Below are positions 53,766 to 62,799 of a stretch of 62,799 bases of DNA, in pieces. The DNA is taken from assembly GCF_019303475.1 (NCBI RefSeq), contig NZ_JABLSI010000032.1, positions 1 through 62,799 of the forward strand, given 5' to 3'. Position 1 is the stretch's first letter. Each line of letters opens with the position of its first letter. Source of the stretch: Streptomyces sp. JJ38 (GTDB lineage Bacteria; Actinomycetota; Actinomycetes; Streptomycetales; Streptomycetaceae). The translations under genes and the position numbers were made by a program. The notes under the pieces were generated by a model, which made no database searches, had not been told where the DNA came from, and was given only the letters and a program-made list of their open reading frames with translations.

Positions 53766-54695
53766 CTACTTGACCGCGCCCGCCGTCAGCCCTTCCTGCA
53801 CCTGCCGCTGGAAGACCATGTACACGACGAGGATGGGCAGCATGGCGATCGTCAGCCCGGCGAAGAGCGCCCCCCAGTCGCCCTCGTAGCCCTGGCTGAC
53901 GGAGAGCTCCGCGAGCCCCTGGGTGAGCAGGGCCTCCTCGCGGCTCTCGGAGTTCAGGGCGAGCGGCAGGAAGAACTGGTTCCACTGGCCCAGGAAGTTG
54001 AAGATCCCGATGCTGATCAGTCCGGGCTTCGCCATCGGCAGCATGATCTGGAAGAACGTACGGCTGTGCGAGGCGCCGTCGATCATGGCCGCCTCGGCGA
54101 CGCTGCCCGGCAGCGTCCGGAAGAAGGCCGTCATGAAGAACGTCGTGAACGGCAGCGAGTAGGCGATGTACACCAGGATCAGGCCGACCCGGGTGTCCAG
54201 CAGCCCCATGTTGTCCATGACGAAGAACAGCGGGACGACGGCGAGAATGATGGGGAACATCATCCCGCCCGCGAAGAGCAGATAGACGGCCCGGTTGCCG
54301 AAGAAGCCGAAACGGGCGATCACGTAGGCGGCCATCGAGCCGAGCAGCATCGTGCCCGGCAGCGAACCGGCCAGGACGATGACCGAGTTCAGCGTGAACT
54401 GGCCGATGTTCGCGTCCGACCAGGCGTTGGCGAAGTTCTCGAAGCTGAGGTCGGTGGGCCAGCCGAAGGGCTGCCCCTGGATCTTCCCCGAGTCGCGCAG
54501 CGAGTTGACCATGACCCACAGCAGCGGCCCCGCGGCCATGACGGCCCACAGGATCAGGAAGGCGCCGGAGAAGACGTTCAGCGTCGCCCCGTCCTTCGTT
54601 TCCCGGTCGGCGGCCGGCGCCGGACCGCCGGAGGCGGGCGGCGCGTCCGCCGGGGCGTCGTCCCCGGCGGGCCGGTCGGTGCGGATGGCGCTCAT
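53766..54695 (-). CDS. ngcG: carbohydrate ABC transporter permease NgcG
   Basis: The 309-residue MalG-like permease has six helices and the EAA loop FRTLPGSVAEAAMIDGASHSRTFFQIMLPMAKPGLI near 190. With NgcE and NgcF it would import N-acetylglucosamine and N,N'-diacetylchitobiose. I chose ATG 54695, with GATGAGG upstream; GTG 54737 would overlap the ngcF end by 20 bases and is less likely. No ATPase is encoded; the shared MsiK ATPase elsewhere is expected, as for other Streptomyces sugar importers. Confidence 0.9.
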   Translation of the reverse strand: MSAIRTDRPAGDDAPADAPPASGGPAPAADRETKDGATLNVFSGAFLILWAVMAAGPLLWVMVNSLRDSGKIQGQPFGWPTDLSFENFANAWSDANIGQFTLNSVIVLAGSLPGTMLLGSMAAYVIARFGFFGNRAVYLLFAGGMMFPIILAVVPLFFVMDNMGLLDTRVGLILVYIAYSLPFTTFFMTAFFRTLPGSVAEAAMIDGASHSRTFFQIMLPMAKPGLISIGIFNFLGQWNQFFLPLALNSESREEALLTQGLAELSVSQGYEGDWGALFAGLTIAMLPILVVYMVFQRQVQEGLTAGAVK

Positions 54696-54717
54696 CGGTA
54701 CCTCATCCCCGCTTGTC

Positions 54718-55893
54718 TCAGTACTCGATCCGCTCACGGCGGCCGAGCAGCATCATGATCGCCGCGAAGGCCATGGTGACCAGCAGCAGGACGACGCCGA
54801 TGGCGGTGGCGTAGCCGGCCTGCGCCGAGTCGAACGCCTTCTTGTACAGGTACACCGGCGTGACGAGGGTCGAGTTGCCGGGCCCGCCCTTGTTGATCGT
54901 CATGATGTGCACGATGGCGAACGCGTCCAGCGCCTGGATGCCCATGTAGATCCAGCCGGTCTGCACGCTGTCGCGGATCAGGGGCAGCGTCACGCGGAAG
55001 AACGTGACGGTGCGCCCGGCCCCGTCCAGCAACGCCGCCTCGTAGATCTCCCTGGGGATGGAGCCCATCGCCGCGGAGAACAGCACGACGTAGAAGCCGA
55101 TGAAACTCCAGCACAGGACGAAGATGACCGACCCCAGGGCCAGGTCCGGGTCCGCCAGCCAGTTCTGGGCGAGCCCGCCCAGCCCCACCGCGCGGAAGAG
55201 CTCGTTCAGCGGCCCGGTGATCGGGTCGTACACCGCGGCCCAGACGACACCGATGATCGCCACCGAGATGACCTGCGGGAAGAAATAGACGATCTTGTAG
55301 AAGCCCGCGCCCCGCACTCCCGAGACCGCCTCGCCGCGGCCGCGCCTGCCCCCGGCCTGCAGCATGTAGGCGAAGAACAGCCCGAGTGCGAGGGTGGCCA
55401 CCGGCGCGACGACGAGCAGGGTCAGGCTGTTGAGCAGCGAGTCCCAGAAGTCGGAGTCGTCCAGCAGCCGTTCGTAGTTGTCCAGGCCCACGAAGGTGAA
55501 CTCGGCGCTGTAGCCCGTCCAGTCGGTGAGCGAGTAGTAGAACGCCTGGATGAACGGCGAGACGACGAACACGGTGTAGATCAGCAGCGGCAGCGCGAGG
55601 AAACCGCACACGAACCGGTAGCGGTCGATCGTGCGGTAGCGCCGGTCGTGCTTGACCCGGGTCGGCGTGAGCCGGGGCGGCAGGAGGAACGCCGCAACGA
55701 ACAGCGGCACCTCCGCGGCCCGCAGCCGCTCCGGGCTCCGTCCGGCCCGGCCCGACGGCGTGTCCCTCGGCCCGTCCGGGCCGTCGGGCGCGCCCGGCCC
55801 CTCCGGTTCCTCCGGCCCGCCCGGCCCGCCCGGTGTGCCGGGCACACCGGGCGGGCCCGACAGGTCCGTCGCGCCCCTGGCGTCGTTCGGCAT
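54718..55893 (-). CDS. ngcF: carbohydrate ABC transporter permease NgcF
   Basis: The 391-residue MalF-like permease has the EAA loop MGSIPREIYEAALLDGAGRTVTFFRVTLPLIRDSV near 285. The core (from about residue 85, RYRTIDRYRFVCGFLALPLLIYTVFVVSPF) has normal length. The N-terminus is unusual: residues 13-42 are collagen-like Gly-x-Pro repeats (GPPGVPGTPGGPGGP then EEPEGPGAPDGPDGP), encoded over a 35-base palindrome. ATG 55893 has GGGAGG just upstream and is accepted, but translation from a downstream start would leave that segment untranslated. Confidence 0.88.
   Translation of the reverse strand: MPNDARGATDLSGPPGVPGTPGGPGGPEEPEGPGAPDGPDGPRDTPSGRAGRSPERLRAAEVPLFVAAFLLPPRLTPTRVKHDRRYRTIDRYRFVCGFLALPLLIYTVFVVSPFIQAFYYSLTDWTGYSAEFTFVGLDNYERLLDDSDFWDSLLNSLTLLVVAPVATLALGLFFAYMLQAGGRRGRGEAVSGVRGAGFYKIVYFFPQVISVAIIGVVWAAVYDPITGPLNELFRAVGLGGLAQNWLADPDLALGSVIFVLCWSFIGFYVVLFSAAMGSIPREIYEAALLDGAGRTVTFFRVTLPLIRDSVQTGWIYMGIQALDAFAIVHIMTINKGGPGNSTLVTPVYLYKKAFDSAQAGYATAIGVVLLLVTMAFAAIMMLLGRRERIEY
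55823..55857 (-). repeat. 35-base palindrome at the start of ngcF
   Basis: Seventeen-base arms (55823-55839 and 55841-55857) pair perfectly around a single base; the arms include CGCCCGGTGTGCC and GGCACACCGGGCG. It lies 36-70 bases inside the annotated ngcF and about 110-145 bases after the ngcE stop. Such a stem between a binding-protein gene and permease genes could stabilise the upstream mRNA or limit downstream expression. Confidence 0.75.
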
Positions 55894-55965
55894 GACCCTC
55901 CCGCTTCCTGACGCGCCGCCCTCCGGCGTGTCCTCACTCCGTCGGCCGGGGCGCGCCCCGGCGTG

Positions 55966-57384
55966 TCACGCCCGCGTGTACTTCTTGACGGAGTCGTCCT
56001 TCGCCGTCTCGTCCGCGGCCTTCTGGCAGCGGTCGACGGCCTCGGCCGGCGTGAGGTCGCCGGCCATCATGGCGGCGATGGCACCGCCGACCTTGTCCTT
56101 GTGCAGTTCCAGGTACCAGTCGTGGATGCGCGGCGCGACGACGTTGTCCCCGGCCGCTCCGAGCGCCTGGCTCGCCGAGGCGAGGCCGGACTGGAGGTCC
56201 AGGCCGTCCGCCGCGCCCTGCACGCAGGTGAGAGCCGAGACCAGCTTGGTGAAGTTGGTGGTGGACTCCCTGCCCAGCATGATCCGCAGCCACTCCATGC
56301 CGCCGGGGACGTTCGCGGCCCGGGAGGGCACCATGAACGGCTCGCTGGCCTCGGCCCACAGCGTCTCGAACGGCATGGCGTCGGAGGAGTCGAGCCCGGT
56401 GGGCGGGGCGACCTTCATCTCGAAGTCCGCCGGGGTGGTCTTCTTCGACTCGTTCTCCACCCAGGAGCCGTTGGGGATGAACAGGGCCTTGCCCTTGTTC
56501 CACTGGGTCTGGGACTGGATGTGGTCGATGCCGGGCGTGCCCTCCAGGACGTAGCCCTTGGCGTACAGCTCGTGGTAGGCCTCGAACGCCTTGCGGACGG
56601 CGTCGTGCTTCCAGGCGTTCGGCTCCAGGTTGTCGATGTTCTTCAGCACGTCCGCACCGCCGATCTTGGCGATGAACGGGTACATGGTGAAGGCGAAGTA
56701 GTAGGGGTGCTTGCCCGCGTACGTCCAGCCGGCTATGCCCTCCTTCTTCGCCTTGGCGCAGACCGCGAGCATCTGGTCCCAGGTCTTCGGGTACTCGACC
56801 TCCAGCCGGTCGAGCTGCGTCTGCGAGTACCAGGTGCCGTAGACGGTGAAGGAGTAGTTGAGCTGGTACATCTCCTCGCCGCCGAACTGGCCCTTGGTGA
56901 CGGTGCCGGGCAGCAGGACGTCCCGCACCTTCTTGTCCGGGTCGTCGAGCGTGGGCGCGTCGAGCAGCGCGTCCAGCGGCTCGGCCTGGCCCTCGGCGAT
57001 GAGGCTGGCGATGTCCATCTGCTCGGCGCCGGAGTTGTTGATGACGTCCGGCGGGTCGCCCTTGATGATGCGCGGCTGGAGCTTGGTGCGGATCTTCTGG
57101 GTGGCGTCGTGCTTGACCGTGCCGTAGCTGCGCTCGTAGACGGTGTGGGCGTCCTTGGCGTACTGCTCGCCGTAGCCGCCGTTGAAGATGACGACCTCCA
57201 GCCCGGCGTCCTTGTTGACGCCCAGCGGGTTGTCGGCTGTCTTCTTGCCGTCGGCGACCTTCTCGGTGTCACTGCCTCCACCGGAGGCGCACGAGGTGAG
57301 GGCGCCCAGCGCGGGGGTGGCGAGCAGCCCGAGGGCGGTGGCGCGCTTGATGAGGTCTCTGCGATTGACGTCGGTAGGTCCCAT
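55966..57384 (-). CDS. ngcE: N-acetylglucosamine/diacetylchitobiose-binding lipoprotein NgcE
   Basis: The 472-residue extracytoplasmic solute-binding protein of family 1 has a signal peptide with twin Arg (NRRDLIKRATALGLLATPALGAL) and lipobox LTSC (Cys near residue 32). It is therefore exported, possibly by Tat, and lipid-anchored. Later blocks such as GDPPDVINNSGAEQMDIASLI and YPKTWDQMLAVCAKAKKEGIAGWTYAG match the NgcE family. ATG 57384 is preferred over the TTG two codons upstream. It is first in ngcE-ngcF-ngcG. Streptomyces use it to take up chitin breakdown products. Confidence 0.92.
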   Translation of the reverse strand: MGPTDVNRRDLIKRATALGLLATPALGALTSCASGGGSDTEKVADGKKTADNPLGVNKDAGLEVVIFNGGYGEQYAKDAHTVYERSYGTVKHDATQKIRTKLQPRIIKGDPPDVINNSGAEQMDIASLIAEGQAEPLDALLDAPTLDDPDKKVRDVLLPGTVTKGQFGGEEMYQLNYSFTVYGTWYSQTQLDRLEVEYPKTWDQMLAVCAKAKKEGIAGWTYAGKHPYYFAFTMYPFIAKIGGADVLKNIDNLEPNAWKHDAVRKAFEAYHELYAKGYVLEGTPGIDHIQSQTQWNKGKALFIPNGSWVENESKKTTPADFEMKVAPPTGLDSSDAMPFETLWAEASEPFMVPSRAANVPGGMEWLRIMLGRESTTNFTKLVSALTCVQGAADGLDLQSGLASASQALGAAGDNVVAPRIHDWYLELHKDKVGGAIAAMMAGDLTPAEAVDRCQKAADETAKDDSVKKYTRA

Positions 57385-57431
57385 GCTCAAGTCCTCGCCT
57401 TCCTAGGACTCAGGCGGTGTACCGGACTCTT

Positions 57432-57443
57432 GGAAGCGCTACC
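57432..57443 (-). promoter_or_regulatory. candidate LacI-type operator in the ngcE leader
   Basis: GGAAGCGCTACC is centred on the palindrome AGCGCT and is near-symmetric (10 of 12). It resembles LacI/GalR-family operators of Streptomyces sugar transporters (for example GGGAGCGCTCCC-like sites). It lies about 50 bases before the ngcE start and downstream of the predicted promoter. No lacI gene is in the window, and no DasR-like site was seen. Confidence 0.35.
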
Positions 57444-57532
57444 GGCGAAGTGCCCTACACCGCGGGGTGGTCGAAGCCAGGGTCGTACTACCGGGGCGCG
57501 CCGTGAGGTGCTCGGACGTCCGGGTGCCGACA

Positions 57533-57562
57533 GGTATAGTCCACTCGCCGCCGCCAGGGCAA
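57533..57562 (-). promoter_or_regulatory. candidate promoter of ngcEFG
   Basis: On the minus strand TTGCCC (57562-57557) and TATACC (57538-57533) are separated by 18 bases, a good housekeeping-type promoter. It would start transcription near 57526, about 140 bases upstream of ngcE. Confidence 0.5.
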
Positions 57563-57632
57563 GATCGAGTGCACAGTTGTCCGCTTCTTTCTCCGGGGCT
57601 TGTTCACCCCGAGACCTCCCGGTGACACGACG

Positions 57633-57672
57633 ACGGCGCCGCACCCCGCGCTGGTGCGGGGTGCGGCGCCGT
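57633..57672 (-). terminator. terminator of the aconitase gene
   Basis: Seventeen-base arms (57633-57649 and 57656-57672, containing CGGCGCCGCACCCCGC and its complement) pair perfectly around a six-base loop, 62 bases after the acnA stop on the minus strand. Confidence 0.85.
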
Positions 57673-57733
57673 GTGGCCGTCCGGACGCGCCGGCGTACCG
57701 CCGGGGCGGCCGCCGTCGTGCCCTACACGCGGA

Positions 57734-60547
<2,814 letters not shown>

Positions 60548-60635
60548 GACAGTCTCCTTCAGTGCATGAATTCGCGCGGTACCGCCGCAATGCTGCCGCG
60601 CCCGGGCCCTTGCCCGATCGCTGAGGCTCCCCTAA

Positions 60636-60651
60636 CTTAGGTTTACCTAAG
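60636..60651 (-). promoter_or_regulatory. iron-box-like palindrome upstream of acnA
   Basis: CTTAGGT-TT-ACCTAAG has perfect seven-base arms. In context (CCTAACTTAGGTTTACCTAA) it resembles the DtxR/IdeR/DmdR box TTAGGTTAG-C-CTAACCTAA, matching about 13 of 19 positions by eye. It is 89 bases upstream of the aconitase start, a plausible place for iron-dependent control of an iron-sulfur enzyme. Confidence 0.5.
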
Positions 60652-60692
60652 CGAGCTGGCGGCAGACTGACGACAACGCGTCCCCAGTCAGA

Positions 60693-60710
60693 TATCTCGA
60701 TGTCGAGATA
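60693..60710. promoter_or_regulatory. 18-base palindrome, operator candidate 1
   Basis: TATCTCGATGTCGAGATA has perfect eight-base arms around TG. It lies about midway in the acnA/HTH-murA gap. Its outer arms TATCTC/GAGATA are the same as those of the palindrome at 60831, implying one shared DNA-binding protein. Confidence 0.65.
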
Positions 60711-60830
60711 ACTCTAGTACATCGCCCCGCGCCAGGTCATGCCCGACCCGGCGCCACGCGCGTCTCCGACCCCCGATTCACGGCGCCGCACGCGGGTACA
60801 CGACCCCATACAGCCCACACGCCGCGCCTT

Positions 60831-60848
60831 TATCTCATATATGAGATA
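60831..60848 (+). promoter_or_regulatory. 18-base perfect palindrome, operator candidate 2
   Basis: TATCTCATATATGAGATA is fully self-complementary and ends 11 bases before the HTH-murA start codon, where a -10 region or the transcription start is expected. Its AT core is striking in this GC-rich genome. Position and similarity to 60693-60710 suggest autoregulation by the HTH domain of the downstream product. Confidence 0.7.
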
Positions 60849-60859
60849 GCCTGATTGGC

Positions 60860-62389
60860 ATGACCGATGACTACCTCGTCCGGATCGGACGGCTCATCAG
60901 GGACGCCCGGCAGCACCGCGGCTGGTCTCAAGCGCATCTCGCGGAGGCCCTGCACACCAGCCAGAGTGCGGTCAACCGCATCGAGCGCGGGCATCAGAAC
61001 ATCAGCCTTGATATGATCGCCCGGATCGGAGAGGCACTCGACAGCGAGATCGTGTCGCTGGGCTTCTCCGGCCCCATGCACCTGCGGGTCGTCGGCGGAC
61101 GCCGCCTGTCCGGGGCGATCGACGTCAAGACCAGCAAGAACGCCTGCGTCGCCCTCCTGTGCGCCTCCCTGCTCAACTCCGGCCGCACCGTCCTGCGGCG
61201 GGTCGCCCGCATCGAGGAGGTGTTCCGGCTGCTGGAGGTCCTGGGCTCGATCGGAGTCCGCACCCGCTGGATCAACGAGGGTCTCGACCTGGAGATCGTG
61301 CCCCCGGCCGAGCTCGACCTCGACGCGATGGACGAGGAGGCGGGCCGCCGCACCCGCTCCATCATCATGTTCCTCGGCCCCCTGCTGCACCGCGTGGACC
61401 GCTTCCGCATCCCCTACGCGGGCGGCTGCGACCTCGGCACCCGCTCCGTCGAGCCGCACATGCAGGCCCTGCGCCGGTTCGGGCTCTCCATCACCGCCAC
61501 CGAGGGCATGTACCACGCCGTCGTCGACCGCTCCGTCACCCCGCAGCGCCCCATCACCCTCACCGAGCGCGGCGACACCGTCACCGAGAACGCCCTGCTG
61601 GCCGCCGCCCGGCACGACGGCATCACGGTCATCCGCAACGCCTCGTCCAACTACATGGTCCAGGACCTGTGCTTCTTCCTGGAGCAGCTCGGCGTCACCG
61701 TCGAGGGCGTCGGCACCACCACGCTCACCGTGCACGGCGTCCCCGAGATCGACGTCGACGTCGACTACTCCCCCTCCGAGGACCCGGTCGAGGCCATGAG
61801 CCTGCTCACCGCCGCCGTCGTCACCGGCTCCGAGCTGACCGTGCGCCGGGTGCCCGCCGAGTTCCTGGACGTCGAGCTGGCCGTGCTGGAGGAGATGGGT
61901 CTCGACCACGACCGCGGCCCCGAGTACCGGGCCGACAACGGCCGCACCCGCCTGGTGGACCTCACCGTGCGCCCCTCCAAGCTGGAGGCGCCCATCGACA
62001 AGATCCACCCCATGCCGTTCCCCGGTCTCAACATCGACAACGTGCCCTTCTTCGCGGCCATCGCCGCCAGCGCGAACGGCTCGACCCTCATCCACGACTG
62101 GGTCTACGACAACCGGGCCATCTACCTCACCGACCTCAGCCGCCTCGGCGGCCGGCTCCAGCTCCTCGACCCCCACCGGCTCCTCGTCGAGGGCCCCACC
62201 CGCTGGCGGGCCGCCGAGATGATGTGCCCGCCCGCCCTGCGGCCCGCCGTCGTCGTCCTCCTCGCCATGATGGCCGCCGAAGGCACGTCCGTCCTGCGCA
62301 ACGTCTACGTGATCAACCGCGGCTACGAGGACCTCGCCGCCCGCCTCAACTCCGTCGGCGCCCAGATCGAGACCTTCCGCGACATTTGA
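60860..62389 (+). CDS. XRE helix-turn-helix fused to a MurA-like enolpyruvyl transferase
   Basis: The product has 509 residues. Residues 5-62 are a Cro/C1-type HTH (IGRLIRDARQHRGWSQAHLAEALHTSQSAVNRIERGHQNISLDMIARIGEAL). From about 70 a complete EPT-fold domain follows. Residues matching MurA sites are retained: KN in VKTSKNACVALL (PEP/UDP-GlcNAc site), Cys190 in AGGCDLGTRSVEPH (the fosfomycin-reactive Cys position), Asp in PGLNIDNVPFF, and Arg in ALRPAVVV and INRGYEDL. Ordinary MurA has about 420 residues and no HTH. It may be a transcription factor sensing UDP-N-acetylglucosamine or PEP, an active second MurA, or both. Similar annotated MurA2 proteins exist in Streptomyces (SCO5998, from memory). 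Confidence 0.88.
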   Translation: MTDDYLVRIGRLIRDARQHRGWSQAHLAEALHTSQSAVNRIERGHQNISLDMIARIGEALDSEIVSLGFSGPMHLRVVGGRRLSGAIDVKTSKNACVALLCASLLNSGRTVLRRVARIEEVFRLLEVLGSIGVRTRWINEGLDLEIVPPAELDLDAMDEEAGRRTRSIIMFLGPLLHRVDRFRIPYAGGCDLGTRSVEPHMQALRRFGLSITATEGMYHAVVDRSVTPQRPITLTERGDTVTENALLAAARHDGITVIRNASSNYMVQDLCFFLEQLGVTVEGVGTTTLTVHGVPEIDVDVDYSPSEDPVEAMSLLTAAVVTGSELTVRRVPAEFLDVELAVLEEMGLDHDRGPEYRADNGRTRLVDLTVRPSKLEAPIDKIHPMPFPGLNIDNVPFFAAIAASANGSTLIHDWVYDNRAIYLTDLSRLGGRLQLLDPHRLLVEGPTRWRAAEMMCPPALRPAVVVLLAMMAAEGTSVLRNVYVINRGYEDLAARLNSVGAQIETFRDI

Positions 62390-62397
62390 TAAGCGAA

Positions 62398-62454
62398 TGC
62401 CGCCGCACCCCGTCTGACCTGCGCTGCAGCGGGTCAGGAAAGGGTGCGGCGGCA
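62398..62454 (+). terminator. terminator of the HTH-murA gene
   Basis: Outer arms TGCCGCCGCACCC (62398-62410) and GGGTGCGGCGGCA (62442-62454) are perfect, and an inner stem CTGACC/GGTCAG (62414-62419, 62432-62437) continues the structure. It begins nine bases after the stop. Between it and the transposase (62455-62567) I see no gene; on the minus strand codons for LSAAIDAIFG-stop could be the tail of a gene cut by the insertion. Confidence 0.8.
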
Positions 62455-62567
62455 CCTCTGGGACTTCTCTGGAACTTTGCGCCCTCAACCGGCTCCCACA
62501 AGCCACGATCTGGGCGGCCGGACGACGGCTACCCGAAGATCGCGTCGATGGCGGCACTGAGTTGATT

Positions 62568-62799
62568 TCAACCTCCGTTTGAGCAGGTCAGGTGGAGGGT
62601 GAGGACGGCTTGGACGAGGCTGGTGATGCGCGTGGTGGAGCATCGCAGCTTGCGCAGGAGCCGCCAGGTTTTGAGAGTGGCCATGGCCTGCTCGACGAGG
62701 GCGCGGATCTTCGCGTGGGAGCGGTTGACGGCCTGCTGACCTGCGGACAGCTTTGCCCAACGGCCCCAGTAGGGCACGCGTATGGTGCCGCCAGTGCCC
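62568..62799 (-). mobile_element. IS5-type transposase, partial (cut by the right edge)
   Basis: The minus frame is open to the edge and reads GTGGTIRVPYWGRWAKLS, GQQAVNRSHAKIRALVEQAM, ATLKTWRLLRKLRCSTTR and a final LVQAVLTLHLTCS. This is the well-known C-terminus of Streptomyces IS5-family DDE transposases; the catalytic Glu lies in the ALVEQ helix region. It is intact as far as visible, unlike the decayed copy near 31300-31900. The IS end should lie near 62550-62570, but I could not define an inverted repeat without the other end. Confidence 0.85.

Overview
The window is chromosomal DNA of a high-GC actinobacterium, almost certainly a Streptomyces. The evidence is strong third-position G/C in every gene, frequent GTG/TTG starts, an orthologue of the sporulation regulator WhiI, NgcEFG/Rok7B7-type sugar genes, an IleD-free heme operon of the coproporphyrin type, and a sulfate assimilation cluster in the Streptomyces arrangement. 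From memory, the gene order resembles the S. coelicolor region from about SCO5998 (murA-like) up to about SCO6102 (sulfite reductase), so most of this is conserved core chromosome. No database was searched.

Layout. 1-8884: a partial MFS transporter, an RsgA-type GTPase with a 44-base perfect palindrome behind it, a PAS-GAF-SpoIIE phosphatase-ATPase, a YihY/BrkB membrane protein, an AidB-type acyl-CoA dehydrogenase and a PfkB sugar kinase. 9178-17662: the sulfur operon. It begins with a 27-residue leader peptide and continues with sulfite reductase, a 67-residue zinc ribbon, cysH, cysC, cysD, cysN, an SsuBC-like ABC ATPase and permease without a binding protein, and a CbiX-type chelatase that would supply siroheme. 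17760-23154: a nucleotide-sugar-epimerase-like reductase, a bifunctional GT2/CDP-glycerol glycerophosphotransferase and an SAV2148-type HEPN protein, with about 790 bases of atypical noncoding DNA between the last two. 23351-30345: glgX, treZ, a DUF1707-FHA protein and treY (glycogen to trehalose). 30765-31910: an NTF2-like gene behind a MerR-style promoter, followed by a decayed IS5-type transposase.

31943-40559: msrB-murC, a universal-stress-like protein, a RibD-C reductase, zapE, the heme operon hemE-hemY-hemQ and a DUF3000 protein. 40820-46704: whiI, rnd, and the beta-oxidation pair fadA-fadB. 46933-52014: galE, a NYN-domain protein, a GT39-type mannosyltransferase-like membrane protein and dxs. 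52356-57384: rok7B7 and the ngcEFG N-acetylglucosamine/chitobiose ABC transporter. 57734-62389: aconitase, then a divergent gene encoding an XRE helix-turn-helix fused to a MurA-like enolpyruvyl transferase. The right edge cuts an IS5-type transposase.

The most interesting item is the acnA/HTH-murA intergenic region. It holds two 18-base palindromes with identical outer arms (TATCTC...GAGATA), one of them directly before the start codon of the HTH-MurA fusion. Together they suggest an autoregulating DNA-binding protein with an enolpyruvyl-transferase fold as its sensor domain, near N-acetylglucosamine uptake genes and the TCA gene acnA. Other points of note are a WhiI whose phospho-acceptor Asp is replaced by Glu, the leader-peptide arrangement of the sulfur operon, the missing binding protein of the SsuBC-like transporter, and an NgcF with a collagen-like N-terminus encoded over a 35-base palindrome.
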